From a virus, in the IMG/VR virus record IMGVR_UViG_3300009488_000001, positions 1-55,140 of that record: a DNA stretch of 55,140 nucleotides. One strand, written 5' to 3'. The translations under genes were made by a program, and so were the position numbers. The notes under the pieces are model-generated. The model saw only the letters and a program-made list of their open reading frames with translations. It did no database searches and was not told where the DNA came from. Positions 1 through 7,579 of the stretch are shown piece by piece (the stretch's first letter is position 1; each line of letters begins with the position of its first letter).

Positions 1-123
1 AGAAGGAAAGAGCGAAGTAGAAAGAGCCGGGAATGTTGCCAGAACGTTAAAGAATTTAGCCAAAGAACTAAACATACCTATAATTGCATTAGCTCAGTTA
101 GTTAAAAATGCAGAACGAACATC
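1..123. repeat. Terminal direct repeat, left copy (circular overlap)
   Basis: Bases 1-123 are identical to 55018-55140, and the helicase frame continues through the duplicated segment. This is seen directly. The simplest reading is an assembly overlap of a circular or circularly permuted genome of 55,017 bp. A true short terminal repeat cannot be excluded from sequence alone. Confidence 0.95.
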
Positions 124-484
124 ACCACCGCAAATAAAAGACATTTTATGGTCTGCCGAGATAGAGCAGGCATCCGATAATGTTATTTCATTATGGCAAC
201 CTGCCAGATGGCTACCTAATGGATCAACCTGGGAATATTCAGACTCATTACATTTTAACTTTGCAAATAGCGAAAACAGAGGTATTACATTTGTTTCATT
301 TCTTAAAGGGCGTAATATTGGATTAATAGAATTTCTATTAACGTTTAAACAAAATACTACAAAGTTTTTAGATTACATTGGGGATATGGTAGAAGAACAA
401 AATCAAGACATTGAAGATGTGGAGCCTGTTACGAATTTTTATGAAAAAGAAGAAAAGGAAGAAAACAAAACACCTCCATTCTAA
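1..484 (+). CDS. dnaB: Replicative DNA helicase, DnaB family (C-terminal part)
   Basis: This frame is the continuation of the helicase that begins at 54008 and runs off the right end. Through the 123-bp overlap the joined protein is 497 residues, a normal DnaB length. The fragment contains the end of the RecA-like motor: a LAKELNIPIIALAQL strand (sensor region with the Q-L of helicase motif H3), then AERTSPPQIKDILWSAEIEQASD, which matches the usual DnaB 'R-P-x-x-S-D-L-R-x-S-G-x-I-E-Q-D-A-D' segment, and FLKGRN near the usual K-x-R-x-G site. It ends in an acidic tail. It would unwind DNA ahead of the phage fork. The frame is open at base 1, so no start lies here. Confidence 0.9.
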   Translation, partial: EGKSEVERAGNVARTLKNLAKELNIPIIALAQLVKNAERTSPPQIKDILWSAEIEQASDNVISLWQPARWLPNGSTWEYSDSLHFNFANSENRGITFVSFLKGRNIGLIEFLLTFKQNTTKFLDYIGDMVEEQNQDIEDVEPVTNFYEKEEKEENKTPPF

Positions 485-560
485 CAATAGAACCAGACAA
501 TAATTTTTACAAACAAACAGATATTAATGATGTGCCTTTTTAATAACTAAAAACAATATT

Positions 561-1094
561 ATGAAAACAAACGAAATCGCAGATATAATAATGAGGTCAT
601 TGCAAGAAAGAAATTTTATGATTTATGCTACCTCTATATCTGTTGATGGATTGGCTGAGATGGACGTTGTAGGGATAAATAGAAATGAATATACCTATGA
701 GTTTGAAATAAAAAGAAGCCGTTCTGATTTTAAGGCAGATTTCAAAAAAACATACAAGCATTATAAGCTACAAAATAAACTACACACAAAGAATTATAAC
801 AAATGGATTAAGGGCAAAAAAACAGACATAATCGAACGTTCAATACAGATACCAAATAGATTTTATTATGTGTGCGAAGAAGGGCTCATAAAATTAGATG
901 AAATCCCAAAATATGCAGGATTGATATATATAAAAAACAAACGGGATTATGTAGAAATAAAAAATGCTCCATTGTTGCACAGAGAGAAAGTTACGAAAGC
1001 CATGTACAAAGGGATTTCGGGAATATTTAGTCAAAGATTTGTTTATGGATGTAGTTACTTAAATTATATTAACAATCAAAAATTGAAATTATGA
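561..1094 (+). CDS. Putative PD-(D/E)XK-fold nuclease-like protein
   Basis: A 177-residue protein. Residues 33-52 carry a pattern typical of the PD-(D/E)XK nuclease core: an acidic residue before a hydrophobic strand (E-M-D-V-V), then Y-E-F-E-I-K with the E-x-K pair, followed by a basic helix (SRSDF, KKTYKHYKLQNK). This resembles small MmcB/VSR-like repair nucleases, but I cannot name a family. It follows the helicase and overlaps the next gene by 4 bases (ATGA), so translation is probably coupled. Function is inferred from fold motifs only. Confidence 0.6.
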   Translation: MKTNEIADIIMRSLQERNFMIYATSISVDGLAEMDVVGINRNEYTYEFEIKRSRSDFKADFKKTYKHYKLQNKLHTKNYNKWIKGKKTDIIERSIQIPNRFYYVCEEGLIKLDEIPKYAGLIYIKNKRDYVEIKNAPLLHREKVTKAMYKGISGIFSQRFVYGCSYLNYINNQKLKL

Positions 1095-1501
1095 AAAGAA
1101 ACATTTTATTTCGCGGTAAAAGAATTGATGGCCGCAATAATTGGGCTTATGGTTCATTAATAACCAATGGCGAAAAATGTTATCTTATTAATCCTGATAA
1201 TCTGGAAATAGGATGCAATAATACTATCGGCAATACATCAGTACAGCCAGTTATCCCCGAAACAGTCGGACAATTTACCGGATTAAAAGATAAAAATGGA
1301 GTTAACATATTTGAGGGGGATAAAATCAATGTTGGGGAAATATGGCACGGAGATATGGTGGAATCTTCATATATTGGTGTTGTTAGCTTTTGTGATGGCT
1401 GTTGGTGGGTAGCTGACAAGGAAGTAATTGGATCAGAATTAGATTCAATTAGTATCATAAATGGTAATATGAAAGTAATTGGGAACACATATACTAATTA
1501 A
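1091..1501 (+). CDS. YopX-family protein
   Basis: A 136-residue protein with the YopX layout. N-terminal I-L-F-R-G-K-R-I-D and W-A-Y-G-S-L are followed by V-G-Q-F-T-G-L-K-D-K-N-G and I-F-E-G-D-K-I, then a beta-rich C-terminal half with CDGCWW. YopX proteins are common small phage proteins of unknown role. The start overlaps the end of the preceding gene (ATGA). Confidence 0.85.
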   Translation: MKRNILFRGKRIDGRNNWAYGSLITNGEKCYLINPDNLEIGCNNTIGNTSVQPVIPETVGQFTGLKDKNGVNIFEGDKINVGEIWHGDMVESSYIGVVSFCDGCWWVADKEVIGSELDSISIINGNMKVIGNTYTN

Positions 1502-1507
1502 AAAGCC

Positions 1508-1984
1508 ATGACAGAACAACAATTTAACAACCAATTCTTCCGTAAAGGAATGAACGTAAAACTAAACAATGGCGAAATTAAGCCGATTATAGCCGTTGAT
1601 TTTGAAAATGGGGACATAGATATAGGTAATAACGTTTGGGTTCCTTATTCGAAGTGTGAGGTGTATTATGATGAACTTTTAGACTTGTTTAGAGATATCG
1701 TATGTACGTATTTCAATCTCGATATTGAGAAATTGAAAGTTAGATACAAAAAAGGCGATTACGCTCCTGCACGTACTTTAATTATGATATTAGCTATTGA
1801 TTGTAGAAAATATACTCAATTTCAAATAGCTCAATACTTAGGATTAAAGCAGCCATCTTCTATCTCGATTACAAACAGAACTTTAAGGGGGTATCATCAC
1901 ATTAAACATCATTTAAGAGAAATCAAAATTGAATACGGTCACCTAATTAAAAACATCGAAAAGTATAAATGTTTCAAAACCTGA
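1508..1984 (+). CDS. DnaA domain IV-like DNA-binding protein
   Basis: A 158-residue protein. Residues 60-130 look like the DNA-binding domain IV of DnaA: a helix ending V-C-T-Y-F-N-L, then ARTLIMILAIDCRKYTQFQI and A-Q-Y-L-G-L-K-Q-P-S-S-I-S. That is the helix-turn-helix that in DnaA reads DnaA boxes (usual signature A-R-x-x-x-M-Y-L, then H-x-T, then A). No AAA+ domain is present, so this is the DNA-reading part alone behind a small N-terminal beta domain. It may mark an origin or act as a regulator or DnaA competitor; that role is inference. Confidence 0.7.
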   Translation: MTEQQFNNQFFRKGMNVKLNNGEIKPIIAVDFENGDIDIGNNVWVPYSKCEVYYDELLDLFRDIVCTYFNLDIEKLKVRYKKGDYAPARTLIMILAIDCRKYTQFQIAQYLGLKQPSSISITNRTLRGYHHIKHHLREIKIEYGHLIKNIEKYKCFKT

Positions 1985-2024
1985 TAAAAGTCATTGTTTT
2001 GTGTATTATTAATATTTAATTTTG
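1982..2024 (+). promoter_or_regulatory. Palindrome-type promoter P1
   Basis: TGATAAAAGTCA (1982-1993), a 23-base spacer, then TAATTTTG (2017-2024), a match to the Bacteroidota -7 box. The next ATG is only 4 bases after the box (TTTGAAATATG), so the mRNA is probably leaderless. One of ten promoters here with the same geometry. Confidence 0.75.
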
Positions 2025-2028
2025 AAAT

Positions 2029-2244
2029 ATGACAAGGACAAAAAAAATATACGGATTTCGATTAGGTGAAAATATTCCTAAATGGAAAGATAGACGCGGA
2101 AGAAATGGAGGTAAAATTATAAAATTTATTAGACTTAAACATTGTAATAAATTTCAATTACTTATTAGTAATGGAGATATTTTAACCAGCGAATATTTAT
2201 TGCAGGATGATTTTTATAGTCGCGGACTGGCAAATGAATATTAA
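2029..2244 (+). CDS. Small basic protein of unknown function
   Basis: A 71-residue, Lys/Arg-rich protein (MTRTKKIYGFRLGE, KDRRGRNGGKIIKF). It sits alone between two palindrome-type promoters, so it forms its own transcription unit. I do not recognise a family. The start is fixed by the promoter, whose -7 box ends 4 bases before the ATG. Confidence 0.75.
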   Translation: MTRTKKIYGFRLGENIPKWKDRRGRNGGKIIKFIRLKHCNKFQLLISNGDILTSEYLLQDDFYSRGLANEY

Positions 2245-2246
2245 CC

Positions 2247-2289
2247 TGACAAAAGTCATATTTATTAACAAATGATATAGCGATATTTG
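2247..2289 (+). promoter_or_regulatory. Palindrome-type promoter P2
   Basis: TGACAAAAGTCA (2247-2258), the most symmetric copy, a 23-base spacer, then GATATTTG (2282-2289). It precedes the recombination pair at 2312-3941 with a leader of roughly 17 bases. Confidence 0.75.
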
Positions 2290-2311
2290 TATAAACTAAT
2301 AAATTGAAATT

Positions 2312-3337
2312 ATGAAAATTTACAAAAGCACAGACACAATTGAAAACTCAGCACTGATAACGTTGATTTACGGTGAGCCAGGGATAGGCAAAACCTCATT
2401 AAGCTATACGACTAACAAGCCGTTTTTATTCTCTTGCGAAGGTGGCGCAAATAGAGCCATTAGGAACGGGGATAGCGGAATGGTTGAACGGTTTGAGGAC
2501 ATATCTACCTTTTTAGATTCTGGACAATCTGACAATTACGACACTTTTGTACTCGATCCGGTAGATCATATATTAACAGTTCACGGCGCAGATTACGTGG
2601 GGCGAATGGATAAAAAAGCAGTAAGGCGTGGCGGTCAATTAACATTGCAGGGATACGGCGCATTAAAGAGCGCATTTGAGGCACTTGTAAACAAAATGCG
2701 AAGCAAAGGTAAAAACCTTGTACTGATTGCACACAGTAAGCAGATTACCAATAACGATGATACTATTAAGTATATTCCAAAGGTTACCGGGAGTAGCTAT
2801 GATATGTTAATGGAGATTTGCGATCTTGTTGGCTATATTAAAAGTGTCAACAATGAACGGACAATAGACTTTAATCCCTCGGATGAACATATAGGCAAAA
2901 ATACCGGGGAGCATAAAATATTAAAGATTCCGCACTACACGGATGATAGCTTCCAGATGTTTTTACAGGGCATTATTGACACTACCAATAACAAGATAAG
3001 CTCACTTTCAGAATTACAAAAGAAAACTATTGAGGCTATCAAAGTAGCTAAAAAAGAGGTTGACAGTATGGATTTCGAAGAGTTGCAAAAAGCAGGGTTT
3101 GACGAGTCGATATCTGTACAAATGAGCCTCTATAAAGATAAGCAGTTGGGGAATCATATTTTAGACATATTGGAGCAAAAAGAAGCGGCAGAAGATTTCA
3201 ATAATGCAATATCAAGTGTTTCTGGCTTGAAAAAACCATTTATAGGCGTATGGAGGGAAGTTCAAGAGATGGCAAAACGCAAATCCCTTACTTATGACAA
3301 GAATACTAAACAATTTAGTGATGTTATCAGTAAGTAA
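2312..3337 (+). CDS. Sak4-like phage ATPase (RecA-fold, AAA_24 type)
   Basis: A 341-residue P-loop protein. Walker A is GEPGIGKTS at residues 21-29 and Walker B is T-F-V-L-D-P near residue 82, followed by V-L-I-A-H-S-K (sensor strand). This arrangement is typical of phage nucleotide-binding proteins related to Sak4 single-strand annealing recombinases. The partner gene at 3321, which overlaps it, encodes a RecB-like exonuclease, so the pair may form a recombination unit; that is inference from context. The C-terminal 100 residues are helical and not recognised. Confidence 0.8.
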   Translation: MKIYKSTDTIENSALITLIYGEPGIGKTSLSYTTNKPFLFSCEGGANRAIRNGDSGMVERFEDISTFLDSGQSDNYDTFVLDPVDHILTVHGADYVGRMDKKAVRRGGQLTLQGYGALKSAFEALVNKMRSKGKNLVLIAHSKQITNNDDTIKYIPKVTGSSYDMLMEICDLVGYIKSVNNERTIDFNPSDEHIGKNTGEHKILKIPHYTDDSFQMFLQGIIDTTNNKISSLSELQKKTIEAIKVAKKEVDSMDFEELQKAGFDESISVQMSLYKDKQLGNHILDILEQKEAAEDFNNAISSVSGLKKPFIGVWREVQEMAKRKSLTYDKNTKQFSDVISK

Positions 3338-3941
3338 AATAGAGAGTTATAGGATGTATAGGTCTCTGGATATAGATGTTGATGGGTGGGAGATATCTAT
3401 AGAAGACATTATCCAGAGACTAAGAGGACAAGATGACCATAGAACTGTCGAAGAGATAGATCGGATGCAGTTTGGGTCAGACTGTCACTATATACTTGAA
3501 ACTGGATGTATCCCTGAAGGATGGGGGGATTTATCTCCCGATGATAATAGGTCTTTTTATCTGAATGAGCTATTAAAAGATAGTGTGAACTACGATGATT
3601 GCATTAAGGAGGCCTATACAAATACGGATATATCTGGGATAACCGTTTCCCTTAAAATAGATGCCATTGATGGAATCATTGCATATGATCATAAATTCAG
3701 CGCAAAGCCACAAAAGAGAAGTAAGTTTGAGGATTCGATGCAATGGAGATTGTATTTATTGGCTACCGGACTAGACATATTTATTTATAACACATATCAT
3801 TATGGTAAGGATAGACAGAAAAGCCCGTACATAAGAAATAATAAATTTACTTTCAACTCTTATAATGGAATGAAAAATGATTGTGAATACTGGGTTTTCG
3901 AATGTGCCTCATTTATGAATTTACATGGAATAAAAACATAA
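3321..3941 (+). CDS. PD-(D/E)XK exonuclease, RecB/Cas4-like
   Basis: 206 residues from the ATG at 3321; an upstream in-frame ATG at 3294 lies deeper inside the previous gene and is less likely. Core motifs are F-G-S-D-C-H near residue 57, K-I-D-A-I-D-G near residue 115 and I-A-Y-D-H-K shortly after, which give the G-x-x-H/D/D-x-K pattern of PDDEXK_1 nucleases. Next is Q-W-R-L-Y (Q-x-x-x-Y), another hallmark of RecB/lambda-exo-like enzymes. It probably resects DNA ends for the ATPase encoded upstream. The 17-base overlap points to coupled translation. Confidence 0.8.
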   Translation: MLSVSKIESYRMYRSLDIDVDGWEISIEDIIQRLRGQDDHRTVEEIDRMQFGSDCHYILETGCIPEGWGDLSPDDNRSFYLNELLKDSVNYDDCIKEAYTNTDISGITVSLKIDAIDGIIAYDHKFSAKPQKRSKFEDSMQWRLYLLATGLDIFIYNTYHYGKDRQKSPYIRNNKFTFNSYNGMKNDCEYWVFECASFMNLHGIKT

Positions 3942-4053
3942 GGAGCAACCAAGGAAATTGATTTTTTACAGAACTTAAAAATAGCATAATTAAAATAATT
4001 ATTGTAACTTGTTAATTCATAATTAGATTTAGTTTATTAGGTAATAATTTAGA

Positions 4054-4079
4054 GGAGCCACGATGGTGGCTCCTTTTTT
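4054..4079 (+). terminator. Rho-independent terminator after recombination operon
   Basis: A perfect 8-bp stem GGAGCCAC/GTGGCTCC with a 4-base loop, followed by six T. It closes the operon that ends at 3941. The rest of 3942-4181 contains no gene, only this terminator and the promoter at 4119. Confidence 0.9.
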
Positions 4080-4118
4080 GTGTTATAAAACATTTATTTG
4101 CATTTTTATGCGTTTTTA

Positions 4119-4150
4119 TTTGGTGTTTAGCTTTTTTGTGCTTATCTTTA
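4119..4150 (+). promoter_or_regulatory. Bacteroidota-type promoter
   Basis: TTTG (4119-4122), 20 bases, TATCTTTA (4143-4150): a near match to TTTG-N19-TAnnTTTG. It lies between the terminator at 4054 and the gene at 4182 and lacks the palindrome found at other promoters. Confidence 0.55.
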
Positions 4151-4181
4151 AATTATATTAATAATTTAAAACTTTGCAATT

Positions 4182-4490
4182 ATGAAAACTTCGACTTTCG
4201 AAAACAGAACAAAAGACATTAACAAATCAACAGTAGGGTATCAATTAGCCAAAACATTACTTTCTGGTGGCTCATATTTAAAAGGTAAGCCAATGGTAAG
4301 ACCTTGTTATACTTCTGGTCGTGGACGTTTCACGTCAAACCAAAATCATACGGTTGATACGATAATGTGTCTACAAATAGCTGGGCTAAAAAGAGATATT
4401 GATTTTAAATTAACAAACGATGCACCGAGAGGCAGCGCAACGGGCAACCTAATCACTTTAATCAATCGCAATAAAATGATAAAAAATTAA
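4182..4490 (+). CDS. Protein of unknown function
   Basis: A 102-residue protein with central basic and Gly/Ser stretches (KGKPMVRPCYTSGRGRF) and no membrane segment. No family recognised. It is the first gene after its own promoter and is followed by a 180-base structured gap, so it may be regulated apart from its neighbours. Confidence 0.75.
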   Translation: MKTSTFENRTKDINKSTVGYQLAKTLLSGGSYLKGKPMVRPCYTSGRGRFTSNQNHTVDTIMCLQIAGLKRDIDFKLTNDAPRGSATGNLITLINRNKMIKN

Positions 4491-4500
4491 TCCTCCGAGT

Positions 4501-4563
4501 TCCTGCAAAGTCTCGCAGGATTTGCCGACCCGATACCTGCCAGAGGATCGGGTTTTGGTGGTA
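4501..4563 (+). ncRNA. Two-hairpin RNA element A with TTTTGGTGGTA tail
   Basis: Hairpin 1 TCCTGC/GCAGGA (4501-4520), hairpin 2 CCCGAT/ATCGGG (4529-4552), then TTTTGGTGGTA (4553-4563). It could act as a terminator for the gene at 4182, but the GGTGGTA tail recurs after hairpins at three other loci, two of them lacking a clean U-tract. That suggests a conserved cis element. Confidence 0.55.
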
Positions 4564-4575
4564 TATAACATTGAG

Positions 4576-4648
4576 AATATGCGTTGACAGGGGAACGATT
4601 GACCCCTGAAAGTATGTGATAAACTTACAAGCCCTGTTTGCGCATATT
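4576..4648 (+). ncRNA. Branched RNA structure in leader of 4671 gene
   Basis: An 8-bp closing stem AATATGCG (4576-4583)/CGCATATT (4641-4648) encloses hairpin CAGGGG/CCCCTG (4588-4608) and a smaller AAGT/ACTT hairpin. A competing pairing GCCCT/AGGGC links this region to bases just upstream of the start codon at 4671. A multiway junction directly upstream of a gene resembles a leader switch; a ligand or role is unknown. Confidence 0.45.
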
Positions 4649-4670
4649 TATTTTATAGGGCGTCTTTATC

Positions 4671-4874
4671 ATGGGAAATAACAGAATATTAACAAAACGA
4701 GAGATTAGGAACGAGTTATTTGGCATTCTATCTATGTGTGATGCTTTTTTAGAAGAAGGCAGCATGGTTGGAGGTAAACGAAAAGAAGAAATGATTAAGT
4801 ACTTGCCGAAGCAAATCGCATCACAAATAATGCAACTTCAAGACTTAATTGATGAATGTATTTTGGGTGGTTAA
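4671..4874 (+). CDS. Small helical protein, unknown function
   Basis: A 67-residue protein, predominantly helical and amphipathic (REIRNELFGIL, KQIASQIMQLQDLIDECI), no Cys cluster and no membrane segment. No family recognised. It lies downstream of the branched RNA leader at 4576-4648. Confidence 0.7.
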   Translation: MGNNRILTKREIRNELFGILSMCDAFLEEGSMVGGKRKEEMIKYLPKQIASQIMQLQDLIDECILGG

Positions 4875-4898
4875 ATGCTCAATGATTGGTAAATAAAG

Positions 4899-4936
4899 CC
4901 ACCTCGCGCTGAAATAAACGTGGGGTTTTGGTAGTA
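4899..4936 (+). ncRNA. Hairpin element C with TTTTGGTAGTA tail
   Basis: CCAC (4899-4902) pairs with GTGG (4920-4923), followed by GGTTTTGGTAGTA, whose last base is the A of the ATG at 4936. This is the same hairpin plus GGTTTTGGTRGTA pattern as at 4501 and at 42224 on the other strand. Here the tail abuts the start codon, which argues for a translational rather than a terminator role. Confidence 0.45.
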
Positions 4937-5091
4937 TGAAGCATTTACTAAAATGGAGGTCAATAAGCAAATTGCTAGCCGGTAATGCTACCTCAATAAG
5001 AAAAGAAGCAATACCTAACAAGTATCGATATAAACTAAATCGTTTATTCAGTCTTTTAGAGGCGTGGGATAAATGGCAAAAAACTGTTTGA
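4936..5091 (+). CDS. Small basic protein, 51 residues
   Basis: An open frame with an ATG at 4936 and a TGA at 5091, then one base before the ATG of the next gene at 5093. Product begins MKHLLKWRSISKLLAG and ends EAWDKWQKTV; it is Lys/Arg rich and helical. No family recognised. Tight spacing on the right supports a real gene. The G-rich hairpin tail just upstream of the start is unusual. Confidence 0.6.
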   Translation: MKHLLKWRSISKLLAGNATSIRKEAIPNKYRYKLNRLFSLLEAWDKWQKTV

Positions 5092-5092
5092 T

Positions 5093-5350
5093 ATGGATTA
5101 TCAAAAAGAAACACCAAAAGAAATTATTGATATACTGGAAAGAGCAAAAGTAAAATATTTCGGAATAGACTATTATGCATTTCCAGAAACTTTTGCATCA
5201 ACAACAGGCCCTCATGGAGGTATTGGCGGCGCTTCAATATCAACCTTTACCGTAGAGGCTTATGTGTGTGATGGTGTTGGCCCGACAGTTTATGTGTGTG
5301 ATGGCAAATATAGGTTTACAAAAGGTAAATATAAATCACGTTGGCATTAA
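5093..5350 (+). CDS. Protein of unknown function
   Basis: An 85-residue protein with a Gly-rich middle (PHGGIGGASIS) and a near-repeat Y-V-C-D-G in its second half (YVCDGVGPT, YVCDGKYRF), suggesting a small beta-sheet domain. No family recognised. It starts one base after the 4936 gene. Confidence 0.7.
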   Translation: MDYQKETPKEIIDILERAKVKYFGIDYYAFPETFASTTGPHGGIGGASISTFTVEAYVCDGVGPTVYVCDGKYRFTKGKYKSRWH

Positions 5351-5355
5351 TTAAT

Positions 5356-5541
5356 ATGGACTTAACAAAAATAGACAATATTGAATTTGGAGAAGTTACA
5401 GAAAACGACTCCCCCGACTTCGCAGATGCTTTTATTTCAATCGCTGATTACAATGGCGAAGAAATGACAGAACCACAATTGAACGAGATAAACAAAAACA
5501 CAGAATTTGTGCATGAAAAGTTAATTGAACATTTATATTGA
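5356..5541 (+). CDS. Small acidic protein, unknown function
   Basis: 61 residues from the ATG at 5356; a TTG at 5341 would add five residues and overlap the previous gene. Strongly acidic (EFGEVTENDSPDFADAF). Small acidic phage proteins are often DNA mimics or inhibitors, but nothing specific is recognisable. Confidence 0.65.
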   Translation: MDLTKIDNIEFGEVTENDSPDFADAFISIADYNGEEMTEPQLNEINKNTEFVHEKLIEHLY

Positions 5542-5545
5542 TAAT

Positions 5546-5761
5546 ATGAAACCACAAGATTTAAAATTAGCCCAATTAAAGGCTATTCCATTAGAGGAAT
5601 ATAATAATAGTGGATGGCATAAAAAAGGAGGTACGATATGTGATATTATATATGAACGTGATTGCTACGAACCCACTTGTCATAAATGCATTTTAGATAC
5701 TCCCGATTCAGTAAAAGATCGTATTTCAGAATTAGAACAAAATAAAAATAAAAACCCATGA
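5546..5761 (+). CDS. Small Cys-rich protein, possible zinc binder
   Basis: 71 residues from the ATG at 5546. Residues 32-48 hold C-D-I-I-Y-E-R-D-C-Y-E-P-T-C-H-K-C, four cysteines and a histidine, consistent with a metal-binding knuckle. Its stop overlaps the next start (ATGA). No family recognised. Confidence 0.65.
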   Translation: MKPQDLKLAQLKAIPLEEYNNSGWHKKGGTICDIIYERDCYEPTCHKCILDTPDSVKDRISELEQNKNKNP

Positions 5762-5979
5762 ACTTTCACATAACCAAAATAGAATCAAACTATCTCTTCC
5801 ATACTCTTCAAATTCAGAGATTGAATAATATTGAGGAAGCTAAAAAAAGAATTGACGTTGCTCTTGATAATTGGATACATGAAGATATTATGGTTTTTGC
5901 CAGCCGCGAAGAATTAATGAGGGATGTTAAATTGGCTTATTTGATATATGCGGAGGCTGTTAGGGATTATGATTGTTAA
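5758..5979 (+). CDS. Small helical protein, unknown function
   Basis: A 73-residue mostly helical protein (NIEEAKKRIDVALDNWI, REELMRDVKLAYLIYAEAV). It overlaps the preceding gene by 4 bases. No family recognised. Confidence 0.65.
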   Translation: MNFHITKIESNYLFHTLQIQRLNNIEEAKKRIDVALDNWIHEDIMVFASREELMRDVKLAYLIYAEAVRDYDC

Positions 5980-6025
5980 TGGCTTGGATATGGCGCATTG
6001 TCACACTAAATTAAATTGAAATATA

Positions 6026-6247
6026 ATGAATTGGATTAATAAATTATTTAGTAAAAAGAACGATAAACAGTGTAATATACACAATGTTGTACATAGCATT
6101 ACTTGCGGTGAACGTGATGAAAATGGATTTGCAGATACTTATGTGAATGGCAAAAAAACTAATGTGAAGCTATTACTTTGGAACAAAAAAGAAGTAGAAC
6201 GATTACAGAAAATAAGTGAAGAAATACACAATAAAAATAACGAGTAG
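6026..6247 (+). CDS. Small protein, unknown function
   Basis: A 73-residue protein with an amphipathic N-terminus (MNWINKLFSKKND), a likely beta segment with two Cys and two His in the middle, and a charged C-terminal helix (KKEVERLQKISEEIHN). No family recognised. Confidence 0.65.
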   Translation: MNWINKLFSKKNDKQCNIHNVVHSITCGERDENGFADTYVNGKKTNVKLLLWNKKEVERLQKISEEIHNKNNE

Positions 6248-6314
6248 CATTACACACAATTAGTAAATAAACCACCATCTAAATGAGATACACCCTAAAA
6301 AATATAGTTGATAT

Positions 6315-6725
6315 ATGAAAATCTACGTTAAAAAAACAATCTCCGGTTTAGTTCCTGCATCAAGAAATGAATTTGATAAACTCCAGGATGCTAAATTAAA
6401 AATGGGTGAATTTTATGAAGTTGAAATTAAGAAAAAAAGAAACGTAAAATTTCACAGAAAGCTGTTCGCTCTTTTTAATATCTGCTTTGAGAATCAAGAA
6501 CAATTTGAAACATTGGAAGATTTAAGAGCATGGATAACTATTAAGGCCGGATATTATAAAGAAATTAAAACGCCTACCGGAGTCTTTTATATGCCAAAAT
6601 CTATTAGCTTTTCAAAGATGGATGATATAGAGTTTGAAGAGTATTATAACAAATGTATCATTGTTGTTATGAAATTTATTGGAGTTGAAAGAATGGAACT
6701 AATAGAAGAAATAAATCAATTTTGA
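6315..6725 (+). CDS. DUF1367-family phage protein
   Basis: A 136-residue protein with the DUF1367 layout: L-V-P-A-S near residue 13, K-L-K-M-G-E-F-Y-E-V-E-I-K, then R-N-V-K-F-H-R-K-L-F-A-L-F-N (residues 42-55), the most conserved block, and an aromatic-rich C-terminal half ending in the family's Y-x-x-C helix. DUF1367 proteins are common in early regions of lambdoid and other phages near recombination genes; their role is not established. Confidence 0.8.
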   Translation: MKIYVKKTISGLVPASRNEFDKLQDAKLKMGEFYEVEIKKKRNVKFHRKLFALFNICFENQEQFETLEDLRAWITIKAGYYKEIKTPTGVFYMPKSISFSKMDDIEFEEYYNKCIIVVMKFIGVERMELIEEINQF

Positions 6726-6726
6726 T

Positions 6727-6972
6727 ATGGAAAACCTAAAGCAAATAATCATAAGAGGCATCAAAGCCCGGCGAAAACTAATCCAAAAGAAGTTATCAAA
6801 ATGTGACTTGCCAGGAATTGACCAATTAATGATTAATTTAGAATATTGCCTGAGTAAATCGGATTGTGATTATTCCGCTATGATAATTAAATTTGGTGAT
6901 GCTATTAAAAAGATGTTACCGCCAAACTTTCGCAAACGATATTTGAATGAGGTTAAACTTTTAAATTTATAG
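6727..6972 (+). CDS. Small helical protein, unknown function
   Basis: An 81-residue basic helical protein (IIIRGIKARRKLIQKKL, NFRKRYLNEVKLLNL). It starts one base after the DUF1367 gene stop and is likely co-translated with it. No family recognised. Confidence 0.65.
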   Translation: MENLKQIIIRGIKARRKLIQKKLSKCDLPGIDQLMINLEYCLSKSDCDYSAMIIKFGDAIKKMLPPNFRKRYLNEVKLLNL

Positions 6973-6974
6973 AT

Positions 6975-7172
6975 ATGGAATACGAAGTTTTTTATAATGA
7001 CGAGGTAATAGAAAGTATAGAATCCGATATAGGGATATTGATTGGAGATTTTGTGCATACAGACAGGGAAGGGTGTTTACAAATATCCAGTAGGGAATTT
7101 ATAAAACGTAAAATTACTAATGAATATAGCTGTTATGAATTTAAAATATATTGTAGATTGGTTTGTGAATAA
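6975..7172 (+). CDS. Small protein, unknown function
   Basis: A 65-residue protein with an acidic N-terminal half (FYNDEVIESIESDIG) and a basic centre. It begins two bases after the previous stop. The next gene overlaps its 3' end in another frame. Confidence 0.55.
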   Translation: MEYEVFYNDEVIESIESDIGILIGDFVHTDREGCLQISSREFIKRKITNEYSCYEFKIYCRLVCE

Positions 7173-7305
7173 ATTTTATTTTATATATACAATGCTATAT
7201 GCTTTTAAAAATTTAGACAGACACAGTAAAATAGATGCTATATTTATGACACTGCTTGGATGTTGTTATTTATATATGTTTATTGAATTTTTAACTACAC
7301 TATAA
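7135..7305 (+). CDS. Small membrane protein
   Basis: 56 residues from the ATG at 7135; an in-frame ATG at 7120 gives 61. It has a hydrophobic N-terminal half (VDWFVNKFYFIYTML) and a clear C-terminal membrane segment (FMTLLGCCYLYMFIEF). It overlaps the 6975 gene by about 40 bases. Role unknown. Confidence 0.5.
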   Translation: MNLKYIVDWFVNKFYFIYTMLYAFKNLDRHSKIDAIFMTLLGCCYLYMFIEFLTTL

Positions 7306-7353
7306 TTAACAAATAACGATTGTGAATTTTGTTTATATTTTAAATTTATAGAT

Positions 7354-7491
7354 ATGAAAACTTTTAAAACAAAATGTATAGATGTAACGGTAAGCATTAC
7401 CAATAAAGAACATTTTCTTACATTAAAACAAACGCCTGAAAACACCGGAATGTTTGGAAGCAAAATAGTGATTGAGCAATTTGAAAAATAG
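7354..7491 (+). CDS. Small protein, 45 residues
   Basis: An open frame after TAAATTTATAGATATG, the same style of start region as its neighbours. The product (MKTFKTKCIDVTVSITN, ending GSKIVIEQFEK) looks like a small beta-hairpin protein. No family recognised. Confidence 0.55.
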   Translation: MKTFKTKCIDVTVSITNKEHFLTLKQTPENTGMFGSKIVIEQFEK

Positions 7492-7579
7492 AAAGCGTTT
7501 TAAGCAAACGATATATTAAGCTGCCATTTAGAATTAGGATTCTTATTTAATTCTAATTAACAAAAGAACTTGAAATAAA

